Shown piece after piece: positions 8,247-17,907 of a DNA stretch of 35,523 bases (the stretch's first letter is position 1; every line of letters begins with the position of its first letter). Source of the stretch: Mesorhizobium ventifaucium (GTDB taxonomy: Bacteria > Pseudomonadota > Alphaproteobacteria > Rhizobiales > Rhizobiaceae); the NCBI RefSeq assembly GCF_935822925.1, contig NZ_CAKXZS010000006.1:1-35523 (forward strand). The letters are read 5' to 3'. The notes under the pieces were generated by a model. That model saw nothing but the letters and a program-made list of their open reading frames with translations. It was not told the origin of the DNA and ran no database searches. The position numbers and the translations under genes were made by a program.

Positions 8247-8771
8247 TCAGAACCGCAGCCGGGCCATGCTCAGGAGGTCGTGGTACTGCCCGTCGGTAAA
8301 ACCGGCCTTCACATGCCGGCCTTCGACCTCGAAGCCGTGGCTTGTGTAGAGACGGACGGCCGGTTCGTTGTCGGCATAGACGGTCAATTCGACCCGCTTC
8401 AGGGCGCGCCAGTTGTCGGCCACGTCAAGCAGCGCGCCGAGTATGGCAGAGCCTATACCCTTGCCGACAAAGGCATCGTCAACGCCCATATTGATCTCGC
8501 CGATATGCGAACGGCGCGGCGAACCCTGCACGACCAGGCTGCCATGGCCGACGACCTTGCCGTCCAACTCCGCAACGATCCAGGTGGTTTCCTGGCCGGA
8601 CTTGGCGATGCGCCGCTCCACCTGCTCCACCATCTCGAAGGGCATCCTGAGCGTGCCCCAGCGGAAGCCCGGCATGTTGAAGATAGCGCAAAGCGCCTCC
8701 GCATCGCTGGGCCGGACGGACCGGAGCTGCGGCTGGATTTTCTCGGAGGATGGCGAGATCGTGCTGGTCAT
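8247..8771 (-). CDS. GNAT-family N-acetyltransferase
   Basis: This 174-aa protein has the GNAT fold. An N-terminal RSVRPSDAEAL strand-helix leads to a central WIVAELDGKVVGHGSL beta-strand pair. The acetyl-CoA pyrophosphate loop is VGKGIGSAIL at 102-111, and motif B is VELTVYADNEPAVRLYTSHGF. It should transfer acetyl from acetyl-CoA to an amine; the substrate is unknown. I start at the ATG at 8771. The frame stays open upstream to 9761, but that extension overlaps the membrane-protein gene and reads as arginine-rich nonsense. It sits 92 bp downstream of the membrane-protein gene on the same strand. Confidence 0.88.
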   Translation of the reverse strand: MTSTISPSSEKIQPQLRSVRPSDAEALCAIFNMPGFRWGTLRMPFEMVEQVERRIAKSGQETTWIVAELDGKVVGHGSLVVQGSPRRSHIGEINMGVDDAFVGKGIGSAILGALLDVADNWRALKRVELTVYADNEPAVRLYTSHGFEVEGRHVKAGFTDGQYHDLLSMARLRF

Positions 8772-8863
8772 GGCGCTCCCGGCAAAGCAATCGGCCCGGC
8801 ACGATGCACCGGACGTCACCTGAAAATCCAGCCGTCTCTGCAACCTATAATGCCGATTGCGAG

Positions 8864-9670
8864 CTAAAAATACCGGGAGGCGGCGTAGAGTTTGAAGGCG
8901 CCGCTGATGCCGATCCAGCCGAAAAGGGCGAGCCAGCACAACGTCCCGGTCGCCGTCCAGTCGATCCGATGCACCGCAGCGTCGGTGACGACGACGCCAA
9001 GGATGGCAAGCAGGCCAACCAGAAACTGCGCCAAGCCGAGCACCAGCAGTTCCTCGCGCGGCGCGCTTCTCCAGACGAGATATATGCCGCCCGCACCGGC
9101 GAGGAAGATGGCGCTGTAGACCTGAGCGTGGAAGGCATCGATCGGCCATGGCCAGATGCCGCTGAATGTCAGGGGAAACAGCAACAGGCCGACGCCATAG
9201 AGCCCGAGGATCGCCGATTCCACCGGCATGTAGCTGCGCCATGCGGGGCTTAAGGGCACGCCTTTTGCAGAAGGACGGGCCCTGGCCCGCCACAGGGACA
9301 GTCCGGATACCGCGACCGAAGCGAGATAGACCACAAACCAGAGCCAGGGCGCTTTGCGCTCGAAGTTGAAATAGCCGAGATTGATGAACGAAGCCACCGA
9401 CACGATGGCGGTGAAGATGAAGGCCATGACGAGCACGAGCCTGCCAGGCGACCAGCGGTTCCAGACCAGCAGCGCCGCCATCACGACCATTTCGGCGGTG
9501 TAGAAGCCGCCGAGGAAGCGGGCATTGAACGGCGTGACGGTCCAAGGCCAGCGCGGCTTGACCAGCACAGGCGCGAAAAATAGGCCGGCGCCTACGATCA
9601 GCACGATGATGACCACCACAGAGAAAAGGCGCAGGGCCGCGGGAAATGGCGGGTTGTTGGATGTCGGCAT
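8864..9670 (-). CDS. Polytopic membrane protein of unknown function
   Basis: A 268-aa protein with about seven or eight hydrophobic segments, including LFSVVVIIVLIVGAGLFF, LVLVMAFIFTAIVSVASFI, WLWFVVYLASVAVSGLSL, AILGLYGVGLLLFPLTF, and two near the C-terminus. No enzymatic motif was recognised. The ATG at 9670 has GGGAC about 8 nt upstream. A second in-frame ATG at 9700 gives ten more residues without a good Shine-Dalgarno. The gene is divergent from the plus-strand cyclase gene at 9876, so their promoters share the 200-bp gap. Confidence 0.8.
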   Translation of the reverse strand: MPTSNNPPFPAALRLFSVVVIIVLIVGAGLFFAPVLVKPRWPWTVTPFNARFLGGFYTAEMVVMAALLVWNRWSPGRLVLVMAFIFTAIVSVASFINLGYFNFERKAPWLWFVVYLASVAVSGLSLWRARARPSAKGVPLSPAWRSYMPVESAILGLYGVGLLLFPLTFSGIWPWPIDAFHAQVYSAIFLAGAGGIYLVWRSAPREELLVLGLAQFLVGLLAILGVVVTDAAVHRIDWTATGTLCWLALFGWIGISGAFKLYAASRYF

Positions 9671-9875
9671 GGGAGAACGTCCCAAAGATGAATGCCCCAT
9701 GGACCATCATAGTGCCGCTTGCGGCCGGTGAAAATCCGCCGAATGGAAATTGAACTGTCACCAGGCTTATCTATTCGAATGGCCGTACGATCCGTTTCGA
9801 AGTAAGATGGAGCATTCGGACCCAAGACCGGTCCGGCCAAGACGCCTCGGGGGTGCATTTTCCGGAGCCTGCACG

Positions 9876-11291
9876 ATGAACGAAGCTCAGGATCTGTTCT
9901 CGCTTCTGCGGCAATCGACCGATGTCGATCCGCAGGCAATCGACGCGATCAAGCGAACCATCGCGGAGGGCAAGGACCGCGAACTTTGCCGCATCAATGC
10001 GCCAGCCTTCGCCAGCAAGCACGGCCTCGACGAGGAACGCGCCATAAGCGCCTTTCTCCATGCGGCGCGGGTGGGCATCTTCGACATTTCCTGGAATGTT
10101 CTATGCCCCGGGTGTGGCGGCGTGCTCGACACCAACGCCACGCTGAAAACCCTGCAGAAGGACGAATACACTTGCGCGCTGTGCTCCGAGGGCTATTCGC
10201 CGACCCTCGACGAGATGGTCGAGGTGACATTCACCGTCAGTCCCCGCGTGCGCAGGATTGCCGCCCACAATCCACACGAACTGCCGTTGGTGGAATATTT
10301 CCGCCAGATCTACTGGGCGTCCGGCGTCGATCTGCCGGAAGAGGATTTCGCGAAAAAGATAGAAGCGTTCTCGCTGGAGGATATCGAGCTTGCCCCCGGT
10401 GAAAAGGCGGTTCTGCCCATACAGCTTCCGTCTGAATTCACCATCGTCTTCGAGCCGGTCACCCATTCAGCGCAGTTCATCGACGGGAAGGGCGTACCAA
10501 CAAAAGAGCGCCGAAGCCTCTCTTTGGTCTTCGATCGCGACCATGTCCAGAACCAGACGCTGGAGATGCAACCCGGCCCGTTGCGCATTTCGCTGGAAAA
10601 CAGGACCGACACCCGCGTGCTGCCGACGGTCTTCATCGCCGGCCAGGAATTGCATGATTTCCTGGGCAAACGCCGGCCCTTCCTGACCGCCAAGCGCCTG
10701 CTCACCAACCAGACGTTCCGCGATCTCTATCGCACGGATACACTCGATATCAACCAGCGCCTGAAGATCACCAGCCTGACCTTCCTGTTCACCGACCTGC
10801 GCGGATCGACCGAGCTTTACGAGCGGGTGGGCGATCTTTCAGCCTTCGATCTCGTGCGCGTGCATTTCCAGGTTCTGCACGAGATCGTCGCGGCGGAGGC
10901 AGGCGCGGTGGTGAAGACGATCGGTGATGCAGTGATGGCGACCTTCGCGACGCCTGATCGTGCGATTGCTGCGGCCCTCAGGATGCGCGAAGCCATGCGT
11001 GAGCTCAACGACAAGAGCGGGCGCGAGGATCTGCTGCTCAAGATCGGAGTCCATTCCGGCCCCTGCATCGCCGTGTCAATGAACGAGCGACAGGACTATT
11101 TCGGCCAGACGGTCAACATTGCTTCGCGGGTCCAGAACCTTGCCAACGCACAGGCGATCTTCGCCACTCGTGCGGTGGTCGGCGACAATCTCACCGCCGA
11201 TCTGTTGCACAGGAACGCGCTGACGCCCGTGCCCCACGAGGTCTCGCTGCGTGGCATTGAGCGGGAGATAGCTGTATATACGATCCCCTGA
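9876..11291 (+). CDS. Class III adenylate/guanylate cyclase with zinc-ribbon N-terminus
   Basis: This 471-aa protein has an N-terminal helical region, a CxxC...CxxC knuckle (C77/C80 and C100/C103), a beta-rich middle domain (about 115-290) and a C-terminal class III cyclase domain (about 298-471). Metal aspartates D307 and D351 and the base-selecting K347 are in place, as are N414 and R418. The usual GDTVN motif reads GQTVN at 410-414, so the adenine-contact Asp is a Gln next to the Thr. It probably makes cAMP in the cytoplasm; cGMP cannot be excluded. The ATG at 9876 has GGAG upstream and matches the start of the domain-like sequence, against a longer frame from 9750. Its stop codon lies inside the first unit of a 15-bp tandem repeat. 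Confidence 0.93.
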   Translation: MNEAQDLFSLLRQSTDVDPQAIDAIKRTIAEGKDRELCRINAPAFASKHGLDEERAISAFLHAARVGIFDISWNVLCPGCGGVLDTNATLKTLQKDEYTCALCSEGYSPTLDEMVEVTFTVSPRVRRIAAHNPHELPLVEYFRQIYWASGVDLPEEDFAKKIEAFSLEDIELAPGEKAVLPIQLPSEFTIVFEPVTHSAQFIDGKGVPTKERRSLSLVFDRDHVQNQTLEMQPGPLRISLENRTDTRVLPTVFIAGQELHDFLGKRRPFLTAKRLLTNQTFRDLYRTDTLDINQRLKITSLTFLFTDLRGSTELYERVGDLSAFDLVRVHFQVLHEIVAAEAGAVVKTIGDAVMATFATPDRAIAAALRMREAMRELNDKSGREDLLLKIGVHSGPCIAVSMNERQDYFGQTVNIASRVQNLANAQAIFATRAVVGDNLTADLLHRNALTPVPHEVSLRGIEREIAVYTIP

Positions 11292-11329
11292 AGACTTGGC
11301 CCCTGAAGACTTGGCCCCTGAAGATTGGG
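11285..11329 (+). repeat. Three tandem 15-bp repeats at the cyclase stop codon
   Basis: Three units of cccctgaagacttgg lie head to tail at 11285-11299, 11300-11314 and 11315-11329. The first two are identical; the third ends differently (attggg). The cyclase stop TGA (11289-11291) is part of the first unit. The array fills most of the 52-bp gap between the convergent cyclase and methyltransferase genes. Confidence 0.85.
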
Positions 11330-11343
11330 GTCGTCTCGGTCCA

Positions 11344-11823
11344 TCACACGCGCCTGCAGACAAAATAACGATCAGCGGGCACCGAAGGCGGTGGCGGGAG
11401 GGGTTGCAACAGCGGGTGATCGAGCGGCGTGCCGCTGACCGCGATGCCACCGACGCGAAGCAGGCGCGCGATCAGATCGGGAAGCCAGGTAGAGGTCACT
11501 GCATCGCGATCGTCATAGCCGGTGCCGATGTCGGCATGAACAAGAGCCGCGTCGATTCCAATGAACCTGCTCGCCGTCTCGCGTATTTCGCCGAGCACGA
11601 GGTTTTCCGCTTCGGGAATTGAGCTGGCGTGTGCGGCAAGTGCGCGGTCGAACGCCACGATCCGGCGTCCGGGCAGGCGCTCGCGCAGATGGTGGAACGT
11701 CCGGCCATTTCCGAGGCCGAGCTCGACCACGGGCCCCTCCATCTTCGCCACCTCGGCGCAGGCAAGATCGAGAATGTCGCGCTGTGCGGTCATTCTGCGG
11801 ATGAAACTGTCGAGGCGACTCAT
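11344..11823 (-). CDS. Small class I SAM-dependent methyltransferase
   Basis: A 159-aa protein with motif I GPVVELGLGNGRTFHHL (residues about 30-46), an acidic strand-2 end in RRIVAFDRAL, and DAALVHADIGTGYDD as the motif-IV region. It is shorter than most class I methyltransferases and lacks a C-terminal substrate domain. The substrate is unknown. It begins 21 bp after the last permease gene of the peptide-type ABC operon and is likely translated from the same message. It may modify the transported molecule or a small precursor, but that is inference. Confidence 0.82.
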   Translation of the reverse strand: MSRLDSFIRRMTAQRDILDLACAEVAKMEGPVVELGLGNGRTFHHLRERLPGRRIVAFDRALAAHASSIPEAENLVLGEIRETASRFIGIDAALVHADIGTGYDDRDAVTSTWLPDLIARLLRVGGIAVSGTPLDHPLLQPLPPPPSVPADRYFVCRRV

Positions 11824-11844
11824 ATGCGATTATATGTCCTGATC

Positions 11845-13026
11845 TCACTTGTAGGGGTCTGCGGCGTCCCGCAGGCCGTCGCCGAGGAAGTTGAACGCCA
11901 AGATGACGAGAATGACGGGGAGCATCGGCAAAAGCAGCCATGGATAGAACGCAATGACGCTGACGCTGCGCGCCTCGGTGAGCAGGATGCCCCAGCTGGT
12001 TATCGGCGCCCTCAGGCCGAGCCCGAGGAAGCTCAGCGCCGTCTCGCCCAGGATCATGCCGGGTATGGAGATCGTCGCCGTCGCGATCAGATGCGACATG
12101 AAGCCGGGAATGAGATGCCGCCCGATGATGCGGCTGCTTCTGGCGCCCATCAATTGCGCAGCCAGAACGTAATCCTCCTCGCGCAACGCCAGAAGTTTTG
12201 AACGCACGGCCCGCGCCAGTCCGGTCCAGTCGAGCAGCCCGAGGATGACGGTGATGCCGAAATAGATCAGGATCGGACTCCAGGTTATCGGCATGATCGC
12301 CGCCAGTGCCAGCCATAGCGGAATGCTGGGGATCGATTGCAGAACTTCGATTACCCGTTGAACGATCAGGTCGAAGATACCGCCGTGATAGCCGGCCAGT
12401 CCGCCGATCACAATGCCGAGCAGGAAGCTGAAACTGATGCCGACGAGGCCGATTGTCAGTGAAATGCGTGCGCCATAGATGATGCGCGAGAGCACATCGC
12501 GCCCCAGCCTGTCGGTGCCGGCCAAAAAGAGCTGGCCGTTTTCGGCAGGGCAGACAAAATGCCTGTCACCTTCGATCAGGCCCCAGAACCGGTAACTGTC
12601 GCCCTTGCAGAAGAAACGGATCCGCTGAACATCATCCTGTTTCTCGATGTAGTTCCGCTTGAGCGTGTCCATATCCAGCGTCATCTGGCGGCCATAGACG
12701 AACGGCCCGACGAACTGGCCGTTGTGGAACAGGTGCACCCGCTGCGGCGGCGAATAGATGTAGTCCATGTTGCGTGTGTGCAGATCGTAGGGCGCCAGGA
12801 ACTCGCAGATCAGTATCCCGAAATAAAGCACTGCCAGGAATATGCCGGATATAACGGCAAGCCGGTGCTTTCGGAATTTCCACCACATCAGCCGCAACTG
12901 CGACGCCTGAAAGACTTTCGACTGCTCCGGCGTCATCGCCTCGACCGATTGCAGGTCAATGGGCGCGATGGAAACGTAGTGTTGCAGTGGAGCACCTGGA
13001 GCGGGCAGCGGCGAAAGCGTGTTCAT
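11845..13026 (-). CDS. Peptide-type ABC transporter permease (DppC/OppC/YejE family)
   Basis: This 393-aa inner-membrane protein has an N-terminal membrane segment (RLAVISGIFLAVLYFGILI), a roughly 110-residue periplasmic region, and the BPD_transp_1 core with five membrane segments. The coupling loop reads EEDYVLAAQLMGARSSRII, followed by the OppC-type GETALSFLGLGL motif. It pairs with the OppB-type permease encoded upstream; the two genes overlap by 4 bp (13023-13026), typical of translational coupling. The long periplasmic insert matches the YejE-like subgroup. The substrate is probably a peptide, an opine-like compound or another small solute. Confidence 0.93.
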   Translation of the reverse strand: MNTLSPLPAPGAPLQHYVSIAPIDLQSVEAMTPEQSKVFQASQLRLMWWKFRKHRLAVISGIFLAVLYFGILICEFLAPYDLHTRNMDYIYSPPQRVHLFHNGQFVGPFVYGRQMTLDMDTLKRNYIEKQDDVQRIRFFCKGDSYRFWGLIEGDRHFVCPAENGQLFLAGTDRLGRDVLSRIIYGARISLTIGLVGISFSFLLGIVIGGLAGYHGGIFDLIVQRVIEVLQSIPSIPLWLALAAIMPITWSPILIYFGITVILGLLDWTGLARAVRSKLLALREEDYVLAAQLMGARSSRIIGRHLIPGFMSHLIATATISIPGMILGETALSFLGLGLRAPITSWGILLTEARSVSVIAFYPWLLLPMLPVILVILAFNFLGDGLRDAADPYK

Positions 13027-14021
13027 TTGGTGCTGCCGCCCTGCAAACGAATTCGTGGATCAAGCAGCGCCAGCGCCAGGTCGGAAATCAGGACACCGAT
13101 GACCGTCAGGAAGGCGAGGAACATCAGGAACGACCCTGCCAGATACATGTCCTGGCTTTGCAGCGCCTTGATCAGCATCGGCCCAGTCGTTTCCAAAGAC
13201 AGCACGATCGCCGTGATTTCGGCGCCGGAGATGATGGCCGGCAGGATGGAGCCGATGTCGGAAATGAAGAAATTGAGCGCCATGCGCAGCGGATATTTCA
13301 CCAGCGCCTTGAACGGATGAAGTCCTTTGGCGCGCGCGGTCACGACATATTGCTTGTGTAGCTCGTCGAGAAGATTGGCGCGCAGCCGCCGGATCATGCT
13401 TGCCGTGCCCCCGGTGCCGATGATCAGGACCGGAATCCAGAGATGGGCGAGGATCGACTTCGCCTTGGCCCAGCTCATCGGCTCGCCGAGATATTGCTGG
13501 TCCATGAGATGGCCGATGGACGTGCCGAACCAGATGTTGGCGAAATACATCAGGATCAGCGCCAGCATGAAGTTCGGAATGGCAAGGCCGAGAAGGCCGA
13601 AGAAAGTCAGGCCGTAGTCGCCCCAGCTGTACTGATGCGTGGCGGAGTACATGCCGATCGGAAAGGCGATAAGCCAGGTGAAGATGATCGTGACGAAGGA
13701 AACCAGCACGGTCAGCCACATTCGGTCGCCGACGACGTCGCGAACCGGCATCTCATATTCGAAGGAATAGCCGAAATCGCCTTGCAGCATCCCGCCGACC
13801 CAGTAGAAGTAGCGAATGACCGGTGGCTGGTCGAAACCATAGTCCTTACGCATCATCTCGATGCGATCGGAATCCACCGCCTCGCCCAGAGCCCGAAGCT
13901 CGGCAACATGGCTGTCGAAGTAGTCGCCTGGTGGAAGTTCGATGATCGTGAACACCAGTGCCGATATGACCAGCAGCGTTGGAACCATCACGGCGATGCG
14001 CCAGACAAAATATCGAAGCAC
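13023..14021 (-). CDS. Peptide-type ABC transporter permease (DppB/OppB/YejB family)
   Basis: This 332-aa protein has six predicted membrane segments. The N-terminal segment FVWRIAVMVPTLLVISALVF is characteristic of OppB, as is the RKDYGFDQP segment before the second helix. The coupling loop reads TARAKGLHPFKALVKYPLR. It forms the heterodimeric channel with the downstream OppC-type protein. It starts 2 bp after the stop of the binding-protein gene and overlaps the next permease gene by 4 bp. Confidence 0.94.
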   Translation of the reverse strand: MLRYFVWRIAVMVPTLLVISALVFTIIELPPGDYFDSHVAELRALGEAVDSDRIEMMRKDYGFDQPPVIRYFYWVGGMLQGDFGYSFEYEMPVRDVVGDRMWLTVLVSFVTIIFTWLIAFPIGMYSATHQYSWGDYGLTFFGLLGLAIPNFMLALILMYFANIWFGTSIGHLMDQQYLGEPMSWAKAKSILAHLWIPVLIIGTGGTASMIRRLRANLLDELHKQYVVTARAKGLHPFKALVKYPLRMALNFFISDIGSILPAIISGAEITAIVLSLETTGPMLIKALQSQDMYLAGSFLMFLAFLTVIGVLISDLALALLDPRIRLQGGSTK

Positions 14022-14023
14022 GC

Positions 14024-15922
14024 TCAGGAATCTCCAAGCCAGAATGTATCCGGCATGTAGATACCGAAATAGGCGGTCGGGTCGTAGCCGTAGAGTGCCT
14101 TGTCAGGCAGATTGCGCAGCCGCGAGGACACCAGAACCGGCTGATGCGTTCCGTTCACGGTGCCGATCGAAAACACCTGATCGGTGTAGATCGACAGCAT
14201 CGAATTCCAGATGTCGGCTCGCTCTGTGGCTTTGGTCGATGCGTTCCAGCGCTTGAGCAAAGCCATCAGCTCGACCACAGGCGGAAGATCGGGCGCCTCA
14301 CCGACCTTGCCATGAGACAAGTAGTGAGCACCCCAGAGCGGCCATTGCAGCTGGTCGTCGATGGTGGGGGCCAGCTGGTACGGGTTCATGTCGGCGGTCG
14401 GCACGCCATTGTCGATGCCCGACCACATCGACATCATGATCTGGCCGCCAAGCGCGCGGCTGCGGAAGATATCGCGCTGCGAAGTCCGGATGAACAGGGC
14501 GATCCCGATCTTCCGCCAGTGATCGGTGATGAGTTCGAGCGCGTCCGTTTCCAGCGTGCTTTCGCCGGCCGTTTCCACTATGATCTTCGCCGGGCGTCCA
14601 TCGGGAAGTATCCGCAGGCCGTCATCGTCACGCGTCTGAAGCCCGGCCTCGTCGAGCAGGGCATTGGCCTGGTCGGGATCATGGGCGACCCAGGCTTTCG
14701 CGAATTCCGGCCGGTAGAGCGGGCTCTCCGGCAGGACCGTATCGGCACTTTCCTGCGCCAGTCCGTAGAACACGGCCATATTGATCTCGCGCCTGTCCAC
14801 AGCGAGCGACAGTGCGCGGCGCACGCGCACGTCCCGCAAAAGGCCACGCCACGTCTGGTCGGCACAATTCAGATTGGGCAGCAGCGCCAGCCGCGAACCC
14901 TGTGTGCGTTTCCAGAGATGCATCTTCACCGGGTAGCGCTTCTCCGCGTCCTTCAGGAAGGAGTAATCGCTGAAGTCAATTCCCATGCTTTGCAGGTCGC
15001 TCTCGCCCGCACCGGTCTTGGCGGAGATGATCGCCGACGAGCTGACATTCATGACGATCCGGTCGACATAGGGCAGTTGCCGGCCATTCTCGTCTATTCG
15101 ATGAAAGAACGGGTTGCGCTCGAAGACGAATTGCTCGGCCGGCGGCTTGGTCCGGTTCCGCCAGGGATCGAGCGTCGGCAGTTCCGGGTTCTCCGGGCGA
15201 TACTGCCGCGACATGCGGATATGCAGGAGCGTCCATTTCTTGGCCCGGTTCTCCTTCATTAGGCCGGCGAGCCGGAATGGATCCTGGTATTTCTTGTGGA
15301 ACTGCTTGAGATAGGCGGCCGGCAGAACAAGCGGCAGCGGCGAAGCAGCAGCAAGCTTGGGCAGGAAGTCGGGATTGGGCGCATCCCAACTATAGCGGAC
15401 CGTCGACGGATCGACGATCTCGAAGCGCGGCGGCTTGCCGTCCGCCAGCAGGGCCGGCGCAAGCCCGCCTTGCGAAAGCTCATCGTTCAGCCAGACATCT
15501 TCCCAGCAATAGCGAAAATCCTCCGGCGTCAGCAGGCTACCGTCAGACCATTTATGCCCTTCCCGAATCTTGAAAGTGAAGACGCGATCATCCGCTACGT
15601 CGAAACTTTCGAGAATGTCGGGTTGCAAGTTAAGCTTTTCGTCATAGCCGACGAGGCGAGCATACCCGTAGATGGTCATCATCCGGATATCTTTCTGGCT
15701 GCCGATGATCGTGCGCAGCGTGCCGCCATACTGGCCGGGCTGGCGGCCCATCGCGGCGAGGTTCAACGCGCGCGGGCTCTTGGGCAGGCGTTCGGCGAGT
15801 CCCGGCAGCGCCTTTGCCTTCAGCAGCGGCTGAAGAAAGTCCGGCTCCAGATCGCCGGCGCGCAACGTGCCCGGCAGAAATGCCGAAGCCATGAGGCCAA
15901 GGACGGTGCGCCGGCCGATCAA
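14024..15922 (-). CDS. Extracellular solute-binding protein, family 5, Tat-like leader
   Basis: This 632-aa periplasmic binding protein of the SBP_bac_5 family delivers peptides or similar solutes to the permease pair. Family features are IREGHKWSDGSLLTPEDF, the VRRALSLAVDRREIN block and a DPDQANALLDEAGL repeat-like segment. I place the start at TTG 15922: GGGAG lies about 8 nt upstream, and the codon overlaps the stop of the ATPase gene as TTGA. This start yields [18 protein letters not shown], a twin-arginine leader of moderate fit. Starting at an upstream ATG (16036) would add 38 arginine-rich residues inside the ATPase gene. The family usually runs 500-620 aa. Confidence 0.92.
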   Translation of the reverse strand: MIGRRTVLGLMASAFLPGTLRAGDLEPDFLQPLLKAKALPGLAERLPKSPRALNLAAMGRQPGQYGGTLRTIIGSQKDIRMMTIYGYARLVGYDEKLNLQPDILESFDVADDRVFTFKIREGHKWSDGSLLTPEDFRYCWEDVWLNDELSQGGLAPALLADGKPPRFEIVDPSTVRYSWDAPNPDFLPKLAAASPLPLVLPAAYLKQFHKKYQDPFRLAGLMKENRAKKWTLLHIRMSRQYRPENPELPTLDPWRNRTKPPAEQFVFERNPFFHRIDENGRQLPYVDRIVMNVSSSAIISAKTGAGESDLQSMGIDFSDYSFLKDAEKRYPVKMHLWKRTQGSRLALLPNLNCADQTWRGLLRDVRVRRALSLAVDRREINMAVFYGLAQESADTVLPESPLYRPEFAKAWVAHDPDQANALLDEAGLQTRDDDGLRILPDGRPAKIIVETAGESTLETDALELITDHWRKIGIALFIRTSQRDIFRSRALGGQIMMSMWSGIDNGVPTADMNPYQLAPTIDDQLQWPLWGAHYLSHGKVGEAPDLPPVVELMALLKRWNASTKATERADIWNSMLSIYTDQVFSIGTVNGTHQPVLVSSRLRNLPDKALYGYDPTAYFGIYMPDTFWLGDS

Positions 15923-17820
15923 TGGCGTAGCTCCCTGACATCGGCCGAACGTCGGGCCAGCACGAGGTGGCCGCCGCCAAGATCGAGCGGCGACAGCATA
16001 TCCTCGTCGGCCTCGTCGCGGAATTGCGGTCCCCATGCGCTGGTGTCGGAAGCACCGCTGAGCTGCAGCGTTTTGAAATCCATCGGCCTGTCGAGATCGG
16101 GGAAAGGTACTGCGGCAACCAGTGAGCGGGTGTAGGGGTGGACCGGTTTCCTAAGCAGGATTTGGCGCGGCGCGAGCTCGACGATACGCCCGCCGCACAT
16201 CACCGCGATGCGGTCTGCCATGTAGTCCACCACCGCCAGGTTGTGGGATATGAACAGATAGGTCAGGCCCAGTTCCTTCTGCAGATCCTTCAGAAGGTTC
16301 AGGATCTGCGCCTGGACAGAGACATCGAGTGCCGAAACCGGCTCGTCGCAGATCAGGAGTTCAGGCCCCAGCGCCAACGCGCGCGCGATGCCGATACGCT
16401 GACGCTGCCCGCCGGAGAAACTGTGCGGATAACGCTTGATGAAGCGCGGATCGAGCCCGATTGCCTGCATCAGGCTCTTGACCGTGGCGAGTCGGGACGC
16501 GGCATTGCCACGTTGATGGATTTCCAGCGGCTCGCTCAAGATGTTCTCCACCGTCATGCGAGGTGAAAGCGACGAAACCGGATCCTGGAAGACCATCTGG
16601 ATTTTCGCGCGCAGCATGCGCAGGGCGTCTCTCTCGGCTTCCAAGACGTCGATCGGTCCATCGCGGCCGTTGAAAATCACAGAGCCGCCGCTAGGGGTGA
16701 TAGCCCGCATGAGGATCTTGCTGACGGTGGTTTTACCGGAACCGCTTTCGCCGACCAGACCCAGGCACTCACCCCGCCTGATATCGAAGCTCACGCTGTC
16801 CACGGCGCGAACAGAGGTCTGATGAGCCCCGCTGAACCATCCGGACTTGCGGGTGGTGAAGGTCTTTTTCAGATCCCTGACCGACAGCAGGATGTCGTCC
16901 GGCCCCTTCGACGCCGGCGCCGTCTGCTTGCCGAGCAGGTTCCCGACATTCACCGGCACCTCGCGGAGCGCTTTTAGCCTTTCGCCAGGCTTCAGATCGA
17001 AATGCGGAACGGCTGCCATCAGGCCCTTCAGGTAAGGGTGACCTGGCCGGCGGAATATCGCCTCGACAGGTCCCGCTTCCATGATCTCGCCATGGTAGAT
17101 GACCACCACCTCGTCGGCAACATTGGCGACCACGCCAAGGTCGTGCGTGATCAGCAGCATCGCCATGTTCAGCTTGGTCTGAAGCTCGCGCAGCAATTGC
17201 AGGATTTGCGCCTGGATGGTGACGTCCAGCGCCGTCGTCGGCTCGTCGGCGATCAACAAGGCGGGCCGGCAGATAAGCGCCATCGCGATCATGGCGCGTT
17301 GACGCAATCCTCCCGAAAGTTCAAAGGGATACATGTCATAGGCGCGCTTGGGATTGGGAAAGCCGACAAGGCCGAGCATTTCCTCGGTCCGCGCCTTGCG
17401 CTCCGCCCGAGCCATGGGCGTATGAATCTGCAGGGATTCGCTGACCTGGTTGCCGATCGTGTGCAGCGGCGACAGCGATGTCATCGGCTCCTGAAAGATC
17501 TTGCCGATGCGGCTGCCTCTCAACGCCCGGATATCGGGTCCGTCACGCGGCATCTGCAGGATATCCTGCGTCGTGCCGGGCTTTTCAGGATCGGAAAACA
17601 GGATACGGCCGCGAACATGGGCCGTGTTCGGCAAAATGCCCATCACTGCCTGGCTGATAACCGATTTTCCGGAGCCGGACTCGCCCACAAGCGCGGTAAC
17701 CTTGCCGGGCAGGACGCGAAGATTTGCACGCCTGACGGCATGCAACGGTCCCCCAACAATGGCAAAAGAGATGCCAACATCCTCGATCCGCAGCAGATCA
17801 ACACCCGAATTCATTTTCAC
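15919..17820 (-). CDS. Double ABC ATPase of the peptide-type importer (DppD-DppF fusion)
   Basis: This 633-aa protein fuses two nucleotide-binding domains. The first has Walker A GESGSGKS at 46-53, signature LSGGLRQR and Walker [13 protein letters not shown]. The second repeats Walker A GESGSGKT, signature FSGGQRQR and Walker [13 protein letters not shown]. Both sites look catalytically complete. Each is followed by an oligopeptide-type C-terminal extension (for example [13 protein letters not shown]), and the second by [12 protein letters not shown]. It powers the importer made by the following three genes and is the first gene of that operon. Fused DppD-DppF proteins are common in rhizobial transporters of this class. 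Confidence 0.95.
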   Translation of the reverse strand: MKMNSGVDLLRIEDVGISFAIVGGPLHAVRRANLRVLPGKVTALVGESGSGKSVISQAVMGILPNTAHVRGRILFSDPEKPGTTQDILQMPRDGPDIRALRGSRIGKIFQEPMTSLSPLHTIGNQVSESLQIHTPMARAERKARTEEMLGLVGFPNPKRAYDMYPFELSGGLRQRAMIAMALICRPALLIADEPTTALDVTIQAQILQLLRELQTKLNMAMLLITHDLGVVANVADEVVVIYHGEIMEAGPVEAIFRRPGHPYLKGLMAAVPHFDLKPGERLKALREVPVNVGNLLGKQTAPASKGPDDILLSVRDLKKTFTTRKSGWFSGAHQTSVRAVDSVSFDIRRGECLGLVGESGSGKTTVSKILMRAITPSGGSVIFNGRDGPIDVLEAERDALRMLRAKIQMVFQDPVSSLSPRMTVENILSEPLEIHQRGNAASRLATVKSLMQAIGLDPRFIKRYPHSFSGGQRQRIGIARALALGPELLICDEPVSALDVSVQAQILNLLKDLQKELGLTYLFISHNLAVVDYMADRIAVMCGGRIVELAPRQILLRKPVHPYTRSLVAAVPFPDLDRPMDFKTLQLSGASDTSAWGPQFRDEADEDMLSPLDLGGGHLVLARRSADVRELRH

Positions 17821-17907
17821 ACCAGCCCCACTCTGGCAGCCTGCCGGGCGGCAGGCCTAGAAAGCGAGACTAGCGCATTGCCAGCCTAGAGCAACTTGGA
17901 TTCGAAT

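Noticed and set aside
8247..9761. Single 504-aa minus-strand protein
   Set aside because: Only its last 174 residues look like a real protein (GNAT). The rest is an out-of-frame reading of the membrane-protein gene.
11285..11329. CRISPR-like array
   Set aside because: Three abutting 15-bp units with no spacers; it is a simple tandem repeat.
13979..15262. 427-aa plus-strand frame
   Set aside because: It is antisense to the binding-protein and permease genes, arginine- and glutamine-rich, with no domain and no start signal.
14024..16036. Binding protein starting at an ATG 38 codons earlier
   Set aside because: The extra residues are arginine-rich and lie wholly inside the ATPase gene; the TTG start has the ribosome site and the leader.
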